Source: Phycisphaerae bacterium (GTDB lineage Bacteria; Planctomycetota; Phycisphaerae; Tepidisphaerales; Tepidisphaeraceae). Taken from it: DNA of 5,893 nucleotides. How positions within the stretch are numbered: the first letter of the stretch is position 1; each line of letters starts with the position of its first letter. Position numbers and translations under genes: made by a program. The DNA is taken from assembly GCA_014380825.1 (NCBI GenBank), contig JACMJD010000213.1:1-5893 (forward strand), written 5' to 3'. This document shows positions 1 to 5,893 of the stretch, piece by piece. Below the pieces are notes generated by a model. The model ran no database searches, was not told the origin of the DNA, and was given only the letters and a program-made list of their open reading frames with translations.

Positions 1-2455
1 CGGCGTAGGCGAAACCGAGGATGCTCTGCGCCGCAGCGATACTCGAATGCCCCGATGGGAACAGCGTCTTGCGCATCTCCAGCGCCTGCTCGGCAAGCGG
101 GATCGCTTCACTCGCCTGCCCCGCGCGCGTCAGCGAATCCGAAAGCAGCAGCATCTCCGCGGCGACGTTCGGCTTCGCCGGGTTCGGCATCGCGTTCCAC
201 ATCGCCAGCGATTGACGGAACAATTCGATCGCGCGATCGAGCTGCCCACGATCGCGCGCGATGCAGGCGAGGCGATCCAGTCCCTGCGCGACCGACGCGC
301 TCTGCGGCCCGTCGATCTTTTTGGCGATCTCGATCGCCCGAGTCTGAAGCGATTCGGCTTCGTTGAGCGACTCGCTCGTACCGCGAAGCCACAACGTCGT
401 CGCGAGACCGCTGAGGCTGCGCACCTTCATGCGCGTCTCGGCGTCAGACAGATCATTCGCCAGCGCCAACGCTTCTCGCCGCGTGCGTTCGGCGCCGATC
501 AGATCGTCGTCGGCCTCGTACATGGCGCCGAGATTGACCAGGCTGTTCCAAACATCCGCGCGCCCCTTCTTCTGACCGCGGCGGATTTCCAGTGCTTTTT
601 TCGTCAGCTCAATCGCCTGCTTGTTGTCCCCGCGCTTGTGCAGGACCGTCGCCAGGTTCGTCATCGCATCGGCAGTGAGCTGCGGGTCGTTGCCCTGTTC
701 ATAAATGCGGAGAGCGCGACGATACTGTTCCTCTGCCTGTTTCAGATCTCCTTTCGAGTCGGCGAGCAGACCAAGATAATTGATCGTCTTCCCGATCGCC
801 GGATCGTTTGCGGGAAGATTGGAAAGCTGCATCGCCAACGCCTGCTGAAGCGACTTGGCGGCGTCGTCCAATTTTCGCTGATCGATCAGCACTTCGCCCA
901 GTCCGGTCATCGCGAAGGCGGTATCGGGGCTGTCAGGACTCAGCGATTGTTCGAGTTCAATCGCCTTGCGCCACTGCGTTTCAGCTTCATTCCACAAACT
1001 CAATGAGCGGTAATGCATGGCCGCGGTGGCGCGGACGGCTGCTTCAAGTTTCGGGTCGGACTGATCGCCATCGTCAAGTTGTTTGATGGCGTCGTCGAGC
1101 AACTCGCGAACGGTGATGTTCTTGCGATCGCCGCTCTCCGGTGTCGCGCTGGAGAGAAACGTGCGGTTGTATTGATACAACTGGCGGACGCGGGCTGTCT
1201 CGCCCCTGGCGATCTTCTCGTTCTTCGCCGCCCGCATGAATCCGATCGTCGACAGGATCGCGCCCGACACGATCGCCATCGCGATCATCGCCGCCGCGCT
1301 GACACCAAATCTGTTTCGCGAGACGAATTTTCTCGCCCGATACATCACCGACACCGGCCCGGCGGTCAGCGGCAGGCCGTTGAGATGATTGCGAATGTCT
1401 TCCGCCATCGCGATGGGCGTGGCGTAGCGCTCGTCGCGCTCCTTGCGCATCGCCTTCAGCGGAATCCATTCCAGCTCTTTTCGAAGCTGGCCAGCAAGCT
1501 CTTCCATCTTCATTTGCCGGCGCTTGGCGATGTCGCTCGATTGGCCAGCGCCAAGCGAGCGCAGCCGATTGCTCGGCCGCGGCGGATCAACTTCTCGGAT
1601 GATCCGCTGAATCTCGTTGTAGCCTTTGCTTCGCAGATCGTGCGGCTCGAACGGCAGGGCGCCGGCGAGCAGCTCGTACAACATCACGCCCAGCGAATAC
1701 ACGTCCGTGCGCGTGTCGATATCCAACGCGCCCATCTCCGCCTGCTCGGGGCTCATGTATTCCGGCGTGCCGAGGATCTGTCCCTGCTCGGTGAACACGG
1801 TCTTGTCGGTCAGCACATGACTGACCGCTTTGGCGACGCCGAAGTCGATCACTTTGATCAGCGGCCCCGCGCCGGGCGCGGTCGCGACCAGCACGTTGCC
1901 CGGTTTCAAATCGCGATGAATGATCCCCTTGTGATGCGCGTGCTGCACCGCTTCGCAGATAGGAATGAACAGTTCAAGCCGCGCGCGAACGTTCAGGCGG
2001 TTGCGATCGCAATACGCGGTCACCGATTCGCCCGCGACATACTCCATCACGAAATATGGCCGGCCATCACCAGAAGTGCCGGCGTCGAACACCTTGGCGA
2101 TGTTCGGATGATCCATCAGCGCCAGCGCCTGCCGCTCCTGCTCGAAGCGCGCGATCACCGCGCGCGAATCCATTCCCAGCTTGATGATCTTCAGCGCGAC
2201 GCGTCGCTTCACCGGCGAGATCTGGTCGGCGACCCAGACGGTGCCGAACCCGCCCTCGCCGATCACCTGCAACATCTTGTACGGACCAACCTGCTCCGGC
2301 GCCGGCCGATCTTCGAGCGGCGCCGACGTCTGCCGCGCCGACGGTTGCTGCGGCGCATCCAGCGGCACGCCCATGTTCACCGGCACGCTCGACGGATCGA
2401 GCGTCGGCGTGAGGCGAGATAGCGGATCTTGTTGAGGCGGTATTGAATCAGCCAT
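1..2455 (-). CDS. Membrane Ser/Thr protein kinase with C-terminal TPR region, partial (C-terminus beyond window)
   Basis: This is a Hanks-type kinase that should transfer phosphate from ATP to Ser/Thr of unknown partners. The frame is open for 818 codons from ATG 2455 to the left edge, with no frameshift. Residues 1-55 are a Pro/Gln/Ser-rich linker. The kinase domain spans about 59-358: glycine loop GEGGFGTV (66-73), Lys89, helix-C Glu107, catalytic HRDLKPGN (180-187), DFG (204-206), GTPEYMSPEQ (229-238) and Asp251. All catalytic residues are present, so it should be active. One hydrophobic span (about 384-406) follows Arg/Lys-rich RARKFVSRNR, which puts the kinase in the cytoplasm. Residues about 470-818 are helical TPR units of roughly 42 residues (e.g. 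LGLLADSKGDLKQAEEQYRR, 561-580), resembling kinesin-light-chain-type TPRs. ATG 2455 is preferred because a weak AGGG lies 6 nt upstream; an in-frame GTG (2503) and a TTG (2530) precede it, before a TAA at 2533-2531. Family assignment is strong; the substrate is unknown. Confidence 0.97.
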   Translation of the reverse strand, partial: MADSIPPQQDPLSRLTPTLDPSSVPVNMGVPLDAPQQPSARQTSAPLEDRPAPEQVGPYKMLQVIGEGGFGTVWVADQISPVKRRVALKIIKLGMDSRAVIARFEQERQALALMDHPNIAKVFDAGTSGDGRPYFVMEYVAGESVTAYCDRNRLNVRARLELFIPICEAVQHAHHKGIIHRDLKPGNVLVATAPGAGPLIKVIDFGVAKAVSHVLTDKTVFTEQGQILGTPEYMSPEQAEMGALDIDTRTDVYSLGVMLYELLAGALPFEPHDLRSKGYNEIQRIIREVDPPRPSNRLRSLGAGQSSDIAKRRQMKMEELAGQLRKELEWIPLKAMRKERDERYATPIAMAEDIRNHLNGLPLTAGPVSVMYRARKFVSRNRFGVSAAAMIAMAIVSGAILSTIGFMRAAKNEKIARGETARVRQLYQYNRTFLSSATPESGDRKNITVRELLDDAIKQLDDGDQSDPKLEAAVRATAAMHYRSLSLWNEAETQWRKAIELEQSLSPDSPDTAFAMTGLGEVLIDQRKLDDAAKSLQQALAMQLSNLPANDPAIGKTINYLGLLADSKGDLKQAEEQYRRALRIYEQGNDPQLTADAMTNLATVLHKRGDNKQAIELTKKALEIRRGQKKGRADVWNSLVNLGAMYEADDDLIGAERTRREALALANDLSDAETRMKVRSLSGLATTLWLRGTSESLNEAESLQTRAIEIAKKIDGPQSASVAQGLDRLACIARDRGQLDRAIELFRQSLAMWNAMPNPAKPNVAAEMLLLSDSLTRAGQASEAIPLAEQALEMRKTLFPSGHSSIAAAQSILGFAYA

Positions 2456-2461
2456 AATAAG

Positions 2462-2465
2462 CCCT
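2462..2465 (-). promoter_or_regulatory. Weak ribosome binding site of the left kinase gene
   Basis: On the minus strand the sequence reads AGGG, then the six bases CTTATT, then ATG at 2455. The spacing suits a Shine-Dalgarno element but the match is only four bases. It favours ATG 2455 over the in-frame GTG (2503) and TTG (2530) further upstream. Leaderless or SD-independent initiation remains possible. Confidence 0.45.
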
Positions 2466-2856
2466 GTGCGAACGATGATAACGGCAAGTGTTCCCGGCGG
2501 CACGAATCTGACCTGCCGGTAGACCGCCAATTAGCCGAAATTCCTCGCGACAGCGCAACCCTCCGCCAACCACTCGGTGACACCCCGGCAGCATCCTTGG
2601 ACCACCGCTGCGACCGCCGCTGGCACCTGCCGAGCCGTCGAGTTCTCCTACTCTCGAATGGGTTCGTTTTGCTCAATTCGATCGATTTTTCTACGGTTGT
2701 CTCTCCGCTGATCCTCCCGATCTCCCGGCCCGGCCGACACTAGCGATGCACGGTGCCCCTTTGGCATTTGGGTTCGCGCAGACGATTTCACAAACTCTCG
2801 GGCACCATTTTCGGACCGGCTTTTCAATGAGCGCTCGATGCCGATCGCACCTAGCT

Positions 2857-2880
2857 GAGGAGGCAAAAAAATCGCTCCTC
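2857..2880. repeat. Hairpin with six-base-pair stem and A-rich loop
   Basis: GAGGAG (2857-2862) is the exact reverse complement of CTCCTC (2875-2880), with a 12-base loop holding seven consecutive A. No T tract follows the stem on either strand, so it does not look like an intrinsic terminator. The left arm resembles a Shine-Dalgarno sequence, but no start codon lies at a suitable distance on the plus strand. Confidence 0.5.
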
Positions 2881-2891
2881 CCATATACCTC

Positions 2892-2929
2892 GCGCGCTGC
2901 GCCAGACGCGACGCTGGCGCGCAGCGCGC
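2892..2929. repeat. GC-rich inverted repeat, copy 1 of a pair
   Basis: Left arm GCGCGCTGCGCCAG (2892-2905) pairs with CTGGCGC (2914-2920) and AGCGCGC (2923-2929), giving 14 base pairs with a two-base bulge (2921-2922) and an 8-base loop. The right part alone, 2916-2930, is a 15-base palindrome (GGCGCGC-A-GCGCGCC). It is related to the inverted repeat at 2991-3026, 98 bp downstream. A smaller stem, TGGCG/CGCCA with a 3-base loop, follows at 2946-2958. The strand-symmetric structure fits a REP-like element, a protein-binding site or an RNA hairpin in a leader. Confidence 0.7.
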
Positions 2930-2960
2930 CCGACAAAAGCCCCGCTGGCGGTGCGCCAAC

Positions 2961-2990
2961 GCATACAAGAAAACATATTTTGTGTTTTGA
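2961..2990. promoter_or_regulatory. AT-rich patch between the two palindromes, possible promoter
   Basis: Twenty-two of these 30 bases are A or T, against strongly GC-rich flanks. It contains CATATT and TATTTT, which could serve as -10-like elements. I find no matching -35 at the right spacing, so the call is tentative. The patch sits exactly between the two related inverted repeats, where a repressor or activator bound to both would bracket it. Confidence 0.22.
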
Positions 2991-3026
2991 TGCGCTGCGC
3001 GCCGCGCGATGTTTTCGCGCAGCGCA
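2991..3026. repeat. GC-rich inverted repeat, copy 2 of a pair
   Basis: TGCGCTGCGCG (2991-3001) is the perfect reverse complement of CGCGCAGCGCA (3016-3026), an 11-bp stem around a 14-base spacer. Aligned without gaps at an offset of 98 bp, 27 of 39 positions match the first copy, with the two arm cores (GCGCTGCGC and CGCGCAGCGC) identical. It ends about 75 bp before the cyclase-kinase start, so it would lie in or near the promoter or 5' leader of that gene. Confidence 0.7.
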
Positions 3027-3031
3027 ACATC
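3008..3031. repeat. Alternative hairpin overlapping GC-rich inverted repeat copy 2
   Basis: GATGTT (3008-3013) is the exact reverse complement of AACATC (3026-3031), with a 12-base loop. Its loop contains most of the right arm of the 2991-3026 stem and its left arm lies in that stem's loop. A minus-strand or plus-strand transcript could therefore form one fold or the other. The GC-rich 11-bp stem should be far more stable. Confidence 0.4.
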
Positions 3032-3064
3032 CCGCTCGCGAAGTTCGAATGGATTTGTCACAAT

Positions 3065-3074
3065 GCCCGCGGGC
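3065..3074. repeat. Ten-base perfect palindrome GCCCGCGGGC
   Basis: The palindrome lies 27 bases before the cyclase-kinase start and just upstream of its ribosome binding tract. It might be an operator half or pure chance in GC-rich DNA. No second copy was seen in the intergenic region. Confidence 0.3.
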
Positions 3075-3077
3075 TTC

Positions 3078-3095
3078 ATGTCAGGTGAGGGGTAG
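3078..3095 (+). other. Possible five-codon upstream open frame (MSGEG) before the cyclase-kinase gene
   Basis: ATG at 3078 is followed by four sense codons and TAG at 3093-3095, ending 6 nt before the main ATG at 3102 and in the same frame. The context of the two starts is repeated: CATGTCA occurs at 3077-3083 and again at 3101-3107. No clear binding site precedes the first ATG; GCGGGC upstream is only a weak candidate. It may be a chance frame. Confidence 0.2.
3083..3092 (+). promoter_or_regulatory. Probable ribosome binding site of the cyclase-kinase gene
   Basis: The purine tract AGGTGAGGGG ends 9 nt before ATG 3102. It contains AGGTGA and GAGG, both partial complements of the 3' end of 16S rRNA. 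It lies inside a tiny in-frame open frame (3078-3095), so translation of that frame would pass over the binding site. Confidence 0.6.
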
Positions 3096-3101
3096 CGCGC
3101 C

Positions 3102-5893
3102 ATGTCACAAACACGTCTGGCCGTCCTCCTGTTCACCGACATCGTCGGCAGCACGGAACTCAAATCGAAAATCGGCACGGCTGAGTACGCGAAGCTGCTG
3201 GCACGGCACAATGAACTGTTCGAGACCGGCCTGCGCGAATGCGCCGGCGCCGAGATCGTCAAGCACACCGGCGACGGCTACTTCGTCACGCTGCCGACGG
3301 CATCGGACGCGGTCCGCTTCGCGCTACGATTGCAAACCCGCATGAAACTTGAAACGTGGCGGCCGCAACCGATCGCCACGCGCGTGGGCATTCACATCGG
3401 CGAAGTGCAGTTGATGGACATGGCCGGCCGCGCCGACGTGCTCGGTCTGTCCGCGGACTTGGCGGCCAGGATTATGTCGCTGGCGACCGGCGGGCAGATC
3501 CTGCTGACCGCCAGCGCGTTCAACGACGCCCGGCAGTTCGTCAACGCGTCACCGGAATCATTGCAAGGCACACCGCCGCTGAAGTGGATCGCACACGGAC
3601 TGTACCTATTCAAAGGCTCGGACGAGCCGCTGGATGTGTTCGAAGTTGGCATTGAAGGATTCTCGCCGCTGACGCGTCCATCCGATTCCGAAAAGGTTAA
3701 ACGCGTCGTCTCGCACGACCAGGAACCGACACTAGGCTGGCGCCCCGCGATTGGGCTGGCGATTCCAAACCGCCCCGGCTGGAACCTCGACCGTAAACTC
3801 GGCGACGGCGGGTTCGGGGAAGTCTGGCTGGGTGTGCACGAGAAACTCAAGTATGAACGTCGAGTCTTTAAGTTCTGCTTCGACGTCGACCGGTTGCGGT
3901 CATTCAAGCGCGAACTGACTCTCTTCCGTCTGCTTCGCGATGCGCTGGGTGAGCGTGATGACATTGCCACCTTGTACGAAGTGCAGCTCAACGAGCCGCC
4001 GTTCTATCTCGAAAGCGAATACACCGACGGCGGCAACCTGCTGGAATGGAGTGAACGCAAAAGCGGGATCGACAAGATTCCGCTGCCGGTGCGATTGGAA
4101 CTGGTCGCACAAATCGCCGATGCAGTTGCCGCCGCACATTCGGTGGGCGTGCTGCACAAGGACATCAAGCCGGCGAACATTCTGATCCACGAACGCGACG
4201 GAAAAGTTCAACCACGATTGGCCGACTTCGGCATCGGTATCCTGTCCGATCGAGCGCAACTCCAGAACCGCGCGATCACCGAGACCGGCTTCACCGTCCT
4301 GACGCACAATGACTCGAGTCGAACTGGCACGCGAATGTATTCGCCGCCGGAGAGCTTGCTGAACAAACCGTTCACGACGCAAGGCGATGTGTACGCGGTG
4401 GGCATCCTGCTATATCAAATGGTAATCGGCGACCTGCGCCGACCGCTGGCGCCGGGGTGGGAACGTGAAGTCTCCGACCCGATTCTCCGCGACGACATCT
4501 CCGCGATGGTGGAGGGCGATCCCGCTCGCAGAGTCGCCTCGGCACTGGAGGTGGCCCAGCGCATTCGCACGCTCGATGCCCGCCGGCTGGATCAAAAGCA
4601 GCGACAAGAATCGCACGCGCGCTCGCACCGCCGCCGAACACAGGTTCGCCTCGCGACCGCGGCGGCGATTGTGCTCTGCCTGATCAGTCTCGCTCTTGCG
4701 TACGGTTTCGTTCGCGAGCGTCGCCTGAAGCAGGATATCCTCGCCCAGAAGCAGGAGGCGGATCGACAGCGCACGCTGGCGCAGTCGCGATTCGACGATG
4801 TTCGCAAGCTGGCGAACACGTTCTTGTTCGACGTACACGACCAGATCCAGAATCTCGCGGGTGCCACGCCCGCGCGACAACTACTTGTTCAGACCGGATT
4901 AGACTATTTGGAGAAGTTGCAGGCGCAGGCCGGTAACGAGCCAGGGCTCCTCCTGGAGATAGCGCGGGGGTATCTGCGTATCGGGGACGTGCAAGGAGGG
5001 ACCTACTCTGCGAACCTCGGGGACACAAAGGCGGCGCTGGCCAGCTATCAGAGAGCGCTGGCGATCCTGGATGCCCTGCACGGGGCCGATCCGCAGGACA
5101 TCAATTCCGCGCATTTCCGGCTTGTCGCGCTCGCGAGCGTCGGCGATGTGTTGATGGCAAGCGGTGACACAAAGGGCGCGTTAGAGCGATACCTTCGCGT
5201 CATTGACCTCTGTCAAAAGCTAATCGAATCGGATCCTTCGGATGTCACGGCTCGAAACGCACAGGCCGTCGGTCATTATCACATTGGAAGGAACCAGATA
5301 CAGACTGGCGACTTTCGGGGAGCGTTGGAAAGCCATCGCAAGCAACAACAACTCTTCCAATCCCTGGCCGACGCCGATCCAGGTAACGTTGCATTCCAAC
5401 ACAACTTGGCGAGCAGCCATAACGCGCTGGGCGACACGCTGGACACCATCGGTGATAAGAACGGCGCACTAGCCAACTATCGCGCGGCACTGGGGATCGC
5501 TGAGCGTTTCGCTCGGGCCGATCCGACAAATGCCACAAACCAGACCGGGATGGCAATCGCGCTTCAGCGGGTGGGTGAGATGCTGGCCGCGCTTGGTGAC
5601 CTGAACGGCGCGCGAGACAACTACCGACAGTTCCTTGCAATCGTCCAAACTGTTGCCGATGCCGACCCAAGCGACGGAAACGCGCAGCACCGGCTCTCCG
5701 CCAGCCTCGCCACCGTCGGTTACTTTTACGAGCAGAACCACGAGTACGAGACTGCGCTCGCACACTATCGAGGCGCGTTGGTGATCGCGGAAAAAATTGC
5801 CGAAGCAAATCCGACAAATACCGAGTTGCAACTGCACTTGGCGCAGTGCCATAGCAGGGTCGGCGATATGGCCAGGGTCCGTGGTGATATGGA
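3102..5893 (+). CDS. Class III nucleotidyl cyclase - Ser/Thr kinase - TM - TPR fusion protein, partial (C-terminus beyond window)
   Basis: Open for 930 codons to the right edge. Residues 5-182 are a class III adenylate/guanylate cyclase domain: FTDIVGST with metal Asp13, KHTGDG with purine Lys54 and metal Asp58, VGIHIGEV (95-102), Asp112 and Arg123. The usual transition-state Asn is Asp119. Residues about 226-490 are a protein kinase: GDGGFGEV (234-241), Lys257, helix-C Glu271, HKDIKPANIL (352-361), DFG (375-377), GTRMYSPPE (409-417) and Asp429. A linker rich in Arg and Gln leads to one membrane span (about 517-537), flanked by RRRTQVR and RERRLK. A juxtamembrane segment (542-639, with RFDDVRKLANTFLFDVHDQ) precedes regular 48-residue TPRs from residue 640. 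Cyclase and kinase are predicted cytoplasmic, TPRs outside. The start is well fixed: an in-frame TAG lies at 3093-3095 and a GTGAGGGG purine tract lies upstream. Likely products would be cAMP plus phosphoproteins, but neither activity is proven. The gene is divergent from the other kinase. Confidence 0.96.
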   Translation, partial: MSQTRLAVLLFTDIVGSTELKSKIGTAEYAKLLARHNELFETGLRECAGAEIVKHTGDGYFVTLPTASDAVRFALRLQTRMKLETWRPQPIATRVGIHIGEVQLMDMAGRADVLGLSADLAARIMSLATGGQILLTASAFNDARQFVNASPESLQGTPPLKWIAHGLYLFKGSDEPLDVFEVGIEGFSPLTRPSDSEKVKRVVSHDQEPTLGWRPAIGLAIPNRPGWNLDRKLGDGGFGEVWLGVHEKLKYERRVFKFCFDVDRLRSFKRELTLFRLLRDALGERDDIATLYEVQLNEPPFYLESEYTDGGNLLEWSERKSGIDKIPLPVRLELVAQIADAVAAAHSVGVLHKDIKPANILIHERDGKVQPRLADFGIGILSDRAQLQNRAITETGFTVLTHNDSSRTGTRMYSPPESLLNKPFTTQGDVYAVGILLYQMVIGDLRRPLAPGWEREVSDPILRDDISAMVEGDPARRVASALEVAQRIRTLDARRLDQKQRQESHARSHRRRTQVRLATAAAIVLCLISLALAYGFVRERRLKQDILAQKQEADRQRTLAQSRFDDVRKLANTFLFDVHDQIQNLAGATPARQLLVQTGLDYLEKLQAQAGNEPGLLLEIARGYLRIGDVQGGTYSANLGDTKAALASYQRALAILDALHGADPQDINSAHFRLVALASVGDVLMASGDTKGALERYLRVIDLCQKLIESDPSDVTARNAQAVGHYHIGRNQIQTGDFRGALESHRKQQQLFQSLADADPGNVAFQHNLASSHNALGDTLDTIGDKNGALANYRAALGIAERFARADPTNATNQTGMAIALQRVGEMLAALGDLNGARDNYRQFLAIVQTVADADPSDGNAQHRLSASLATVGYFYEQNHEYETALAHYRGALVIAEKIAEANPTNTELQLHLAQCHSRVGDMARVRGDM
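5019..5893 (+). repeat. Regular 144-bp (48-residue) TPR repeat array within the cyclase-kinase gene
   Basis: Six complete units start at 5019, 5163, 5307, 5451, 5595 and 5739, and a seventh begins at 5883 and is cut by the edge. Every unit is exactly 48 codons with no insertion. The pattern is G-D-x-x-x-A-L-x-x-Y-R-x-x-L in the first helix, A-D-P-x-N/D about residue 23, and L-A-x-x-x-x-x-x-G-D/E near the end of the second helix. Unit 6 starts HEY instead of GD-x. At DNA level the units are mostly diverged, but ATCCGACAAAT recurs at 5521 and 5809, exactly two units apart. The long 48-residue TPR-like unit is familiar from planctomycete kinases; it likely forms an extracytoplasmic protein-binding solenoid. 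Confidence 0.9.

Larger units (their letters stand above)
2456..3101. other. Divergent intergenic region, 646 bp, no convincing gene
   Basis: This stretch separates the start codons of two divergent kinase genes, so it must hold the promoters of both. Open frames crossing it on either strand are Arg/Ser/Ala-rich, lack recognisable motifs and run into the flanking genes out of frame, so I call none of them. The left part (2456-2850) shows no clear structure to me apart from an 8-bp TCGATCGA beside a short T run near 2678-2690. The right part (2857-3074) is dense with inverted repeats, listed separately. I could not identify a good -35/-10 pair on either strand; planctomycete promoters often do not resemble the E. 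coli consensus. Confidence 0.75.

Noticed and set aside
47..1006. A 319-codon plus-strand open frame antisense to the TPR part of the left kinase
   Set aside because: It has the same shadow features: Arg-rich composition, no motif, and the sense strand is an unbroken kinase-TPR frame.
1013..2422. A 469-codon plus-strand open frame antisense to the left kinase
   Set aside because: It lies wholly opposite a kinase gene with intact motifs, its product is Arg/His-rich with no recognisable domain, and long antisense frames are expected when the sense codons favour G/C at the third position.
2377..2676. A 99-codon minus-strand open frame overlapping the left kinase start
   Set aside because: Very Arg/Ser-rich, out of frame with the kinase, and no binding site or motif supports it.
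2857..2880. Intrinsic terminator at the A-loop hairpin
   Set aside because: The stem is only six pairs, no T tract follows on either strand, and no gene ends nearby: both flanking genes start here.
2889..3031. A CRISPR array
   Set aside because: There are only two related, palindromic and diverged units with no regular identical repeats or spacers, and no cas genes.
3055..3083. A sigma-70 promoter using TTGTCA (3055-3060) as -35
   Set aside because: The hexamer 17 bases later is ATGTCA, which is not a -10, and the start would fall at the main ATG.
2648..3268. A 206-codon minus-strand open frame covering the intergenic region
   Set aside because: It overlaps the conserved cyclase N-terminus, passes through the GC palindromes and encodes a low-complexity Arg/Ala/Ser-rich sequence with no family resemblance.
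2746..3345. A 199-codon plus-strand open frame entering the cyclase gene
   Set aside because: It is in a different frame from the cyclase, which has clear catalytic motifs in its own frame; the predicted product has no recognisable domain.

Overview
The window looks like a piece of a GC-rich planctomycete-type (Planctomycetota) chromosome. This rests on the two large genes: both encode Hanks-type Ser/Thr protein kinases with one membrane span and a C-terminal tetratricopeptide (TPR) part, with linker motifs I associate with the expanded kinase families of that phylum. No rRNA, tRNA or housekeeping marker is present, so the taxonomy is an inference.

Layout: (1) Positions 1-2455, minus strand: the first 818 residues of a kinase-TM-TPR protein that runs off the left edge. 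(2) Positions 2456-3101: a 646-bp divergent intergenic region with no convincing gene. Its right half carries a cluster of GC-rich palindromes: two related inverted repeats exactly 98 bp apart, an overlapping alternative hairpin, an A-loop hairpin and a 10-bp palindrome beside the right-hand start. (3) Positions 3102-5893, plus strand: the first 930 residues of a class III nucleotidyl cyclase-kinase-TM-TPR fusion that runs off the right edge. Its TPR part is a strictly regular array of 48-residue (144-bp) repeats.

The two genes are divergently transcribed and share the intergenic control region. Both proteins are predicted to put the catalytic domain(s) in the cytoplasm and the TPR solenoid across the membrane. 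The second protein could link a cyclic-nucleotide signal and Ser/Thr phosphorylation in one chain. Joint function of the pair is inferred from position only.

The points most worth a second look are the cyclase-kinase fusion with an Asn-to-Asp change at a conserved cyclase site, its HKD (not HRD) catalytic loop and hydroxyl-rich activation segment, and the paired palindromes between the genes. Several long open frames antisense to the two genes are treated as shadows. I do not see a clearly new system: the domain combination resembles kinase families I know from planctomycetes.
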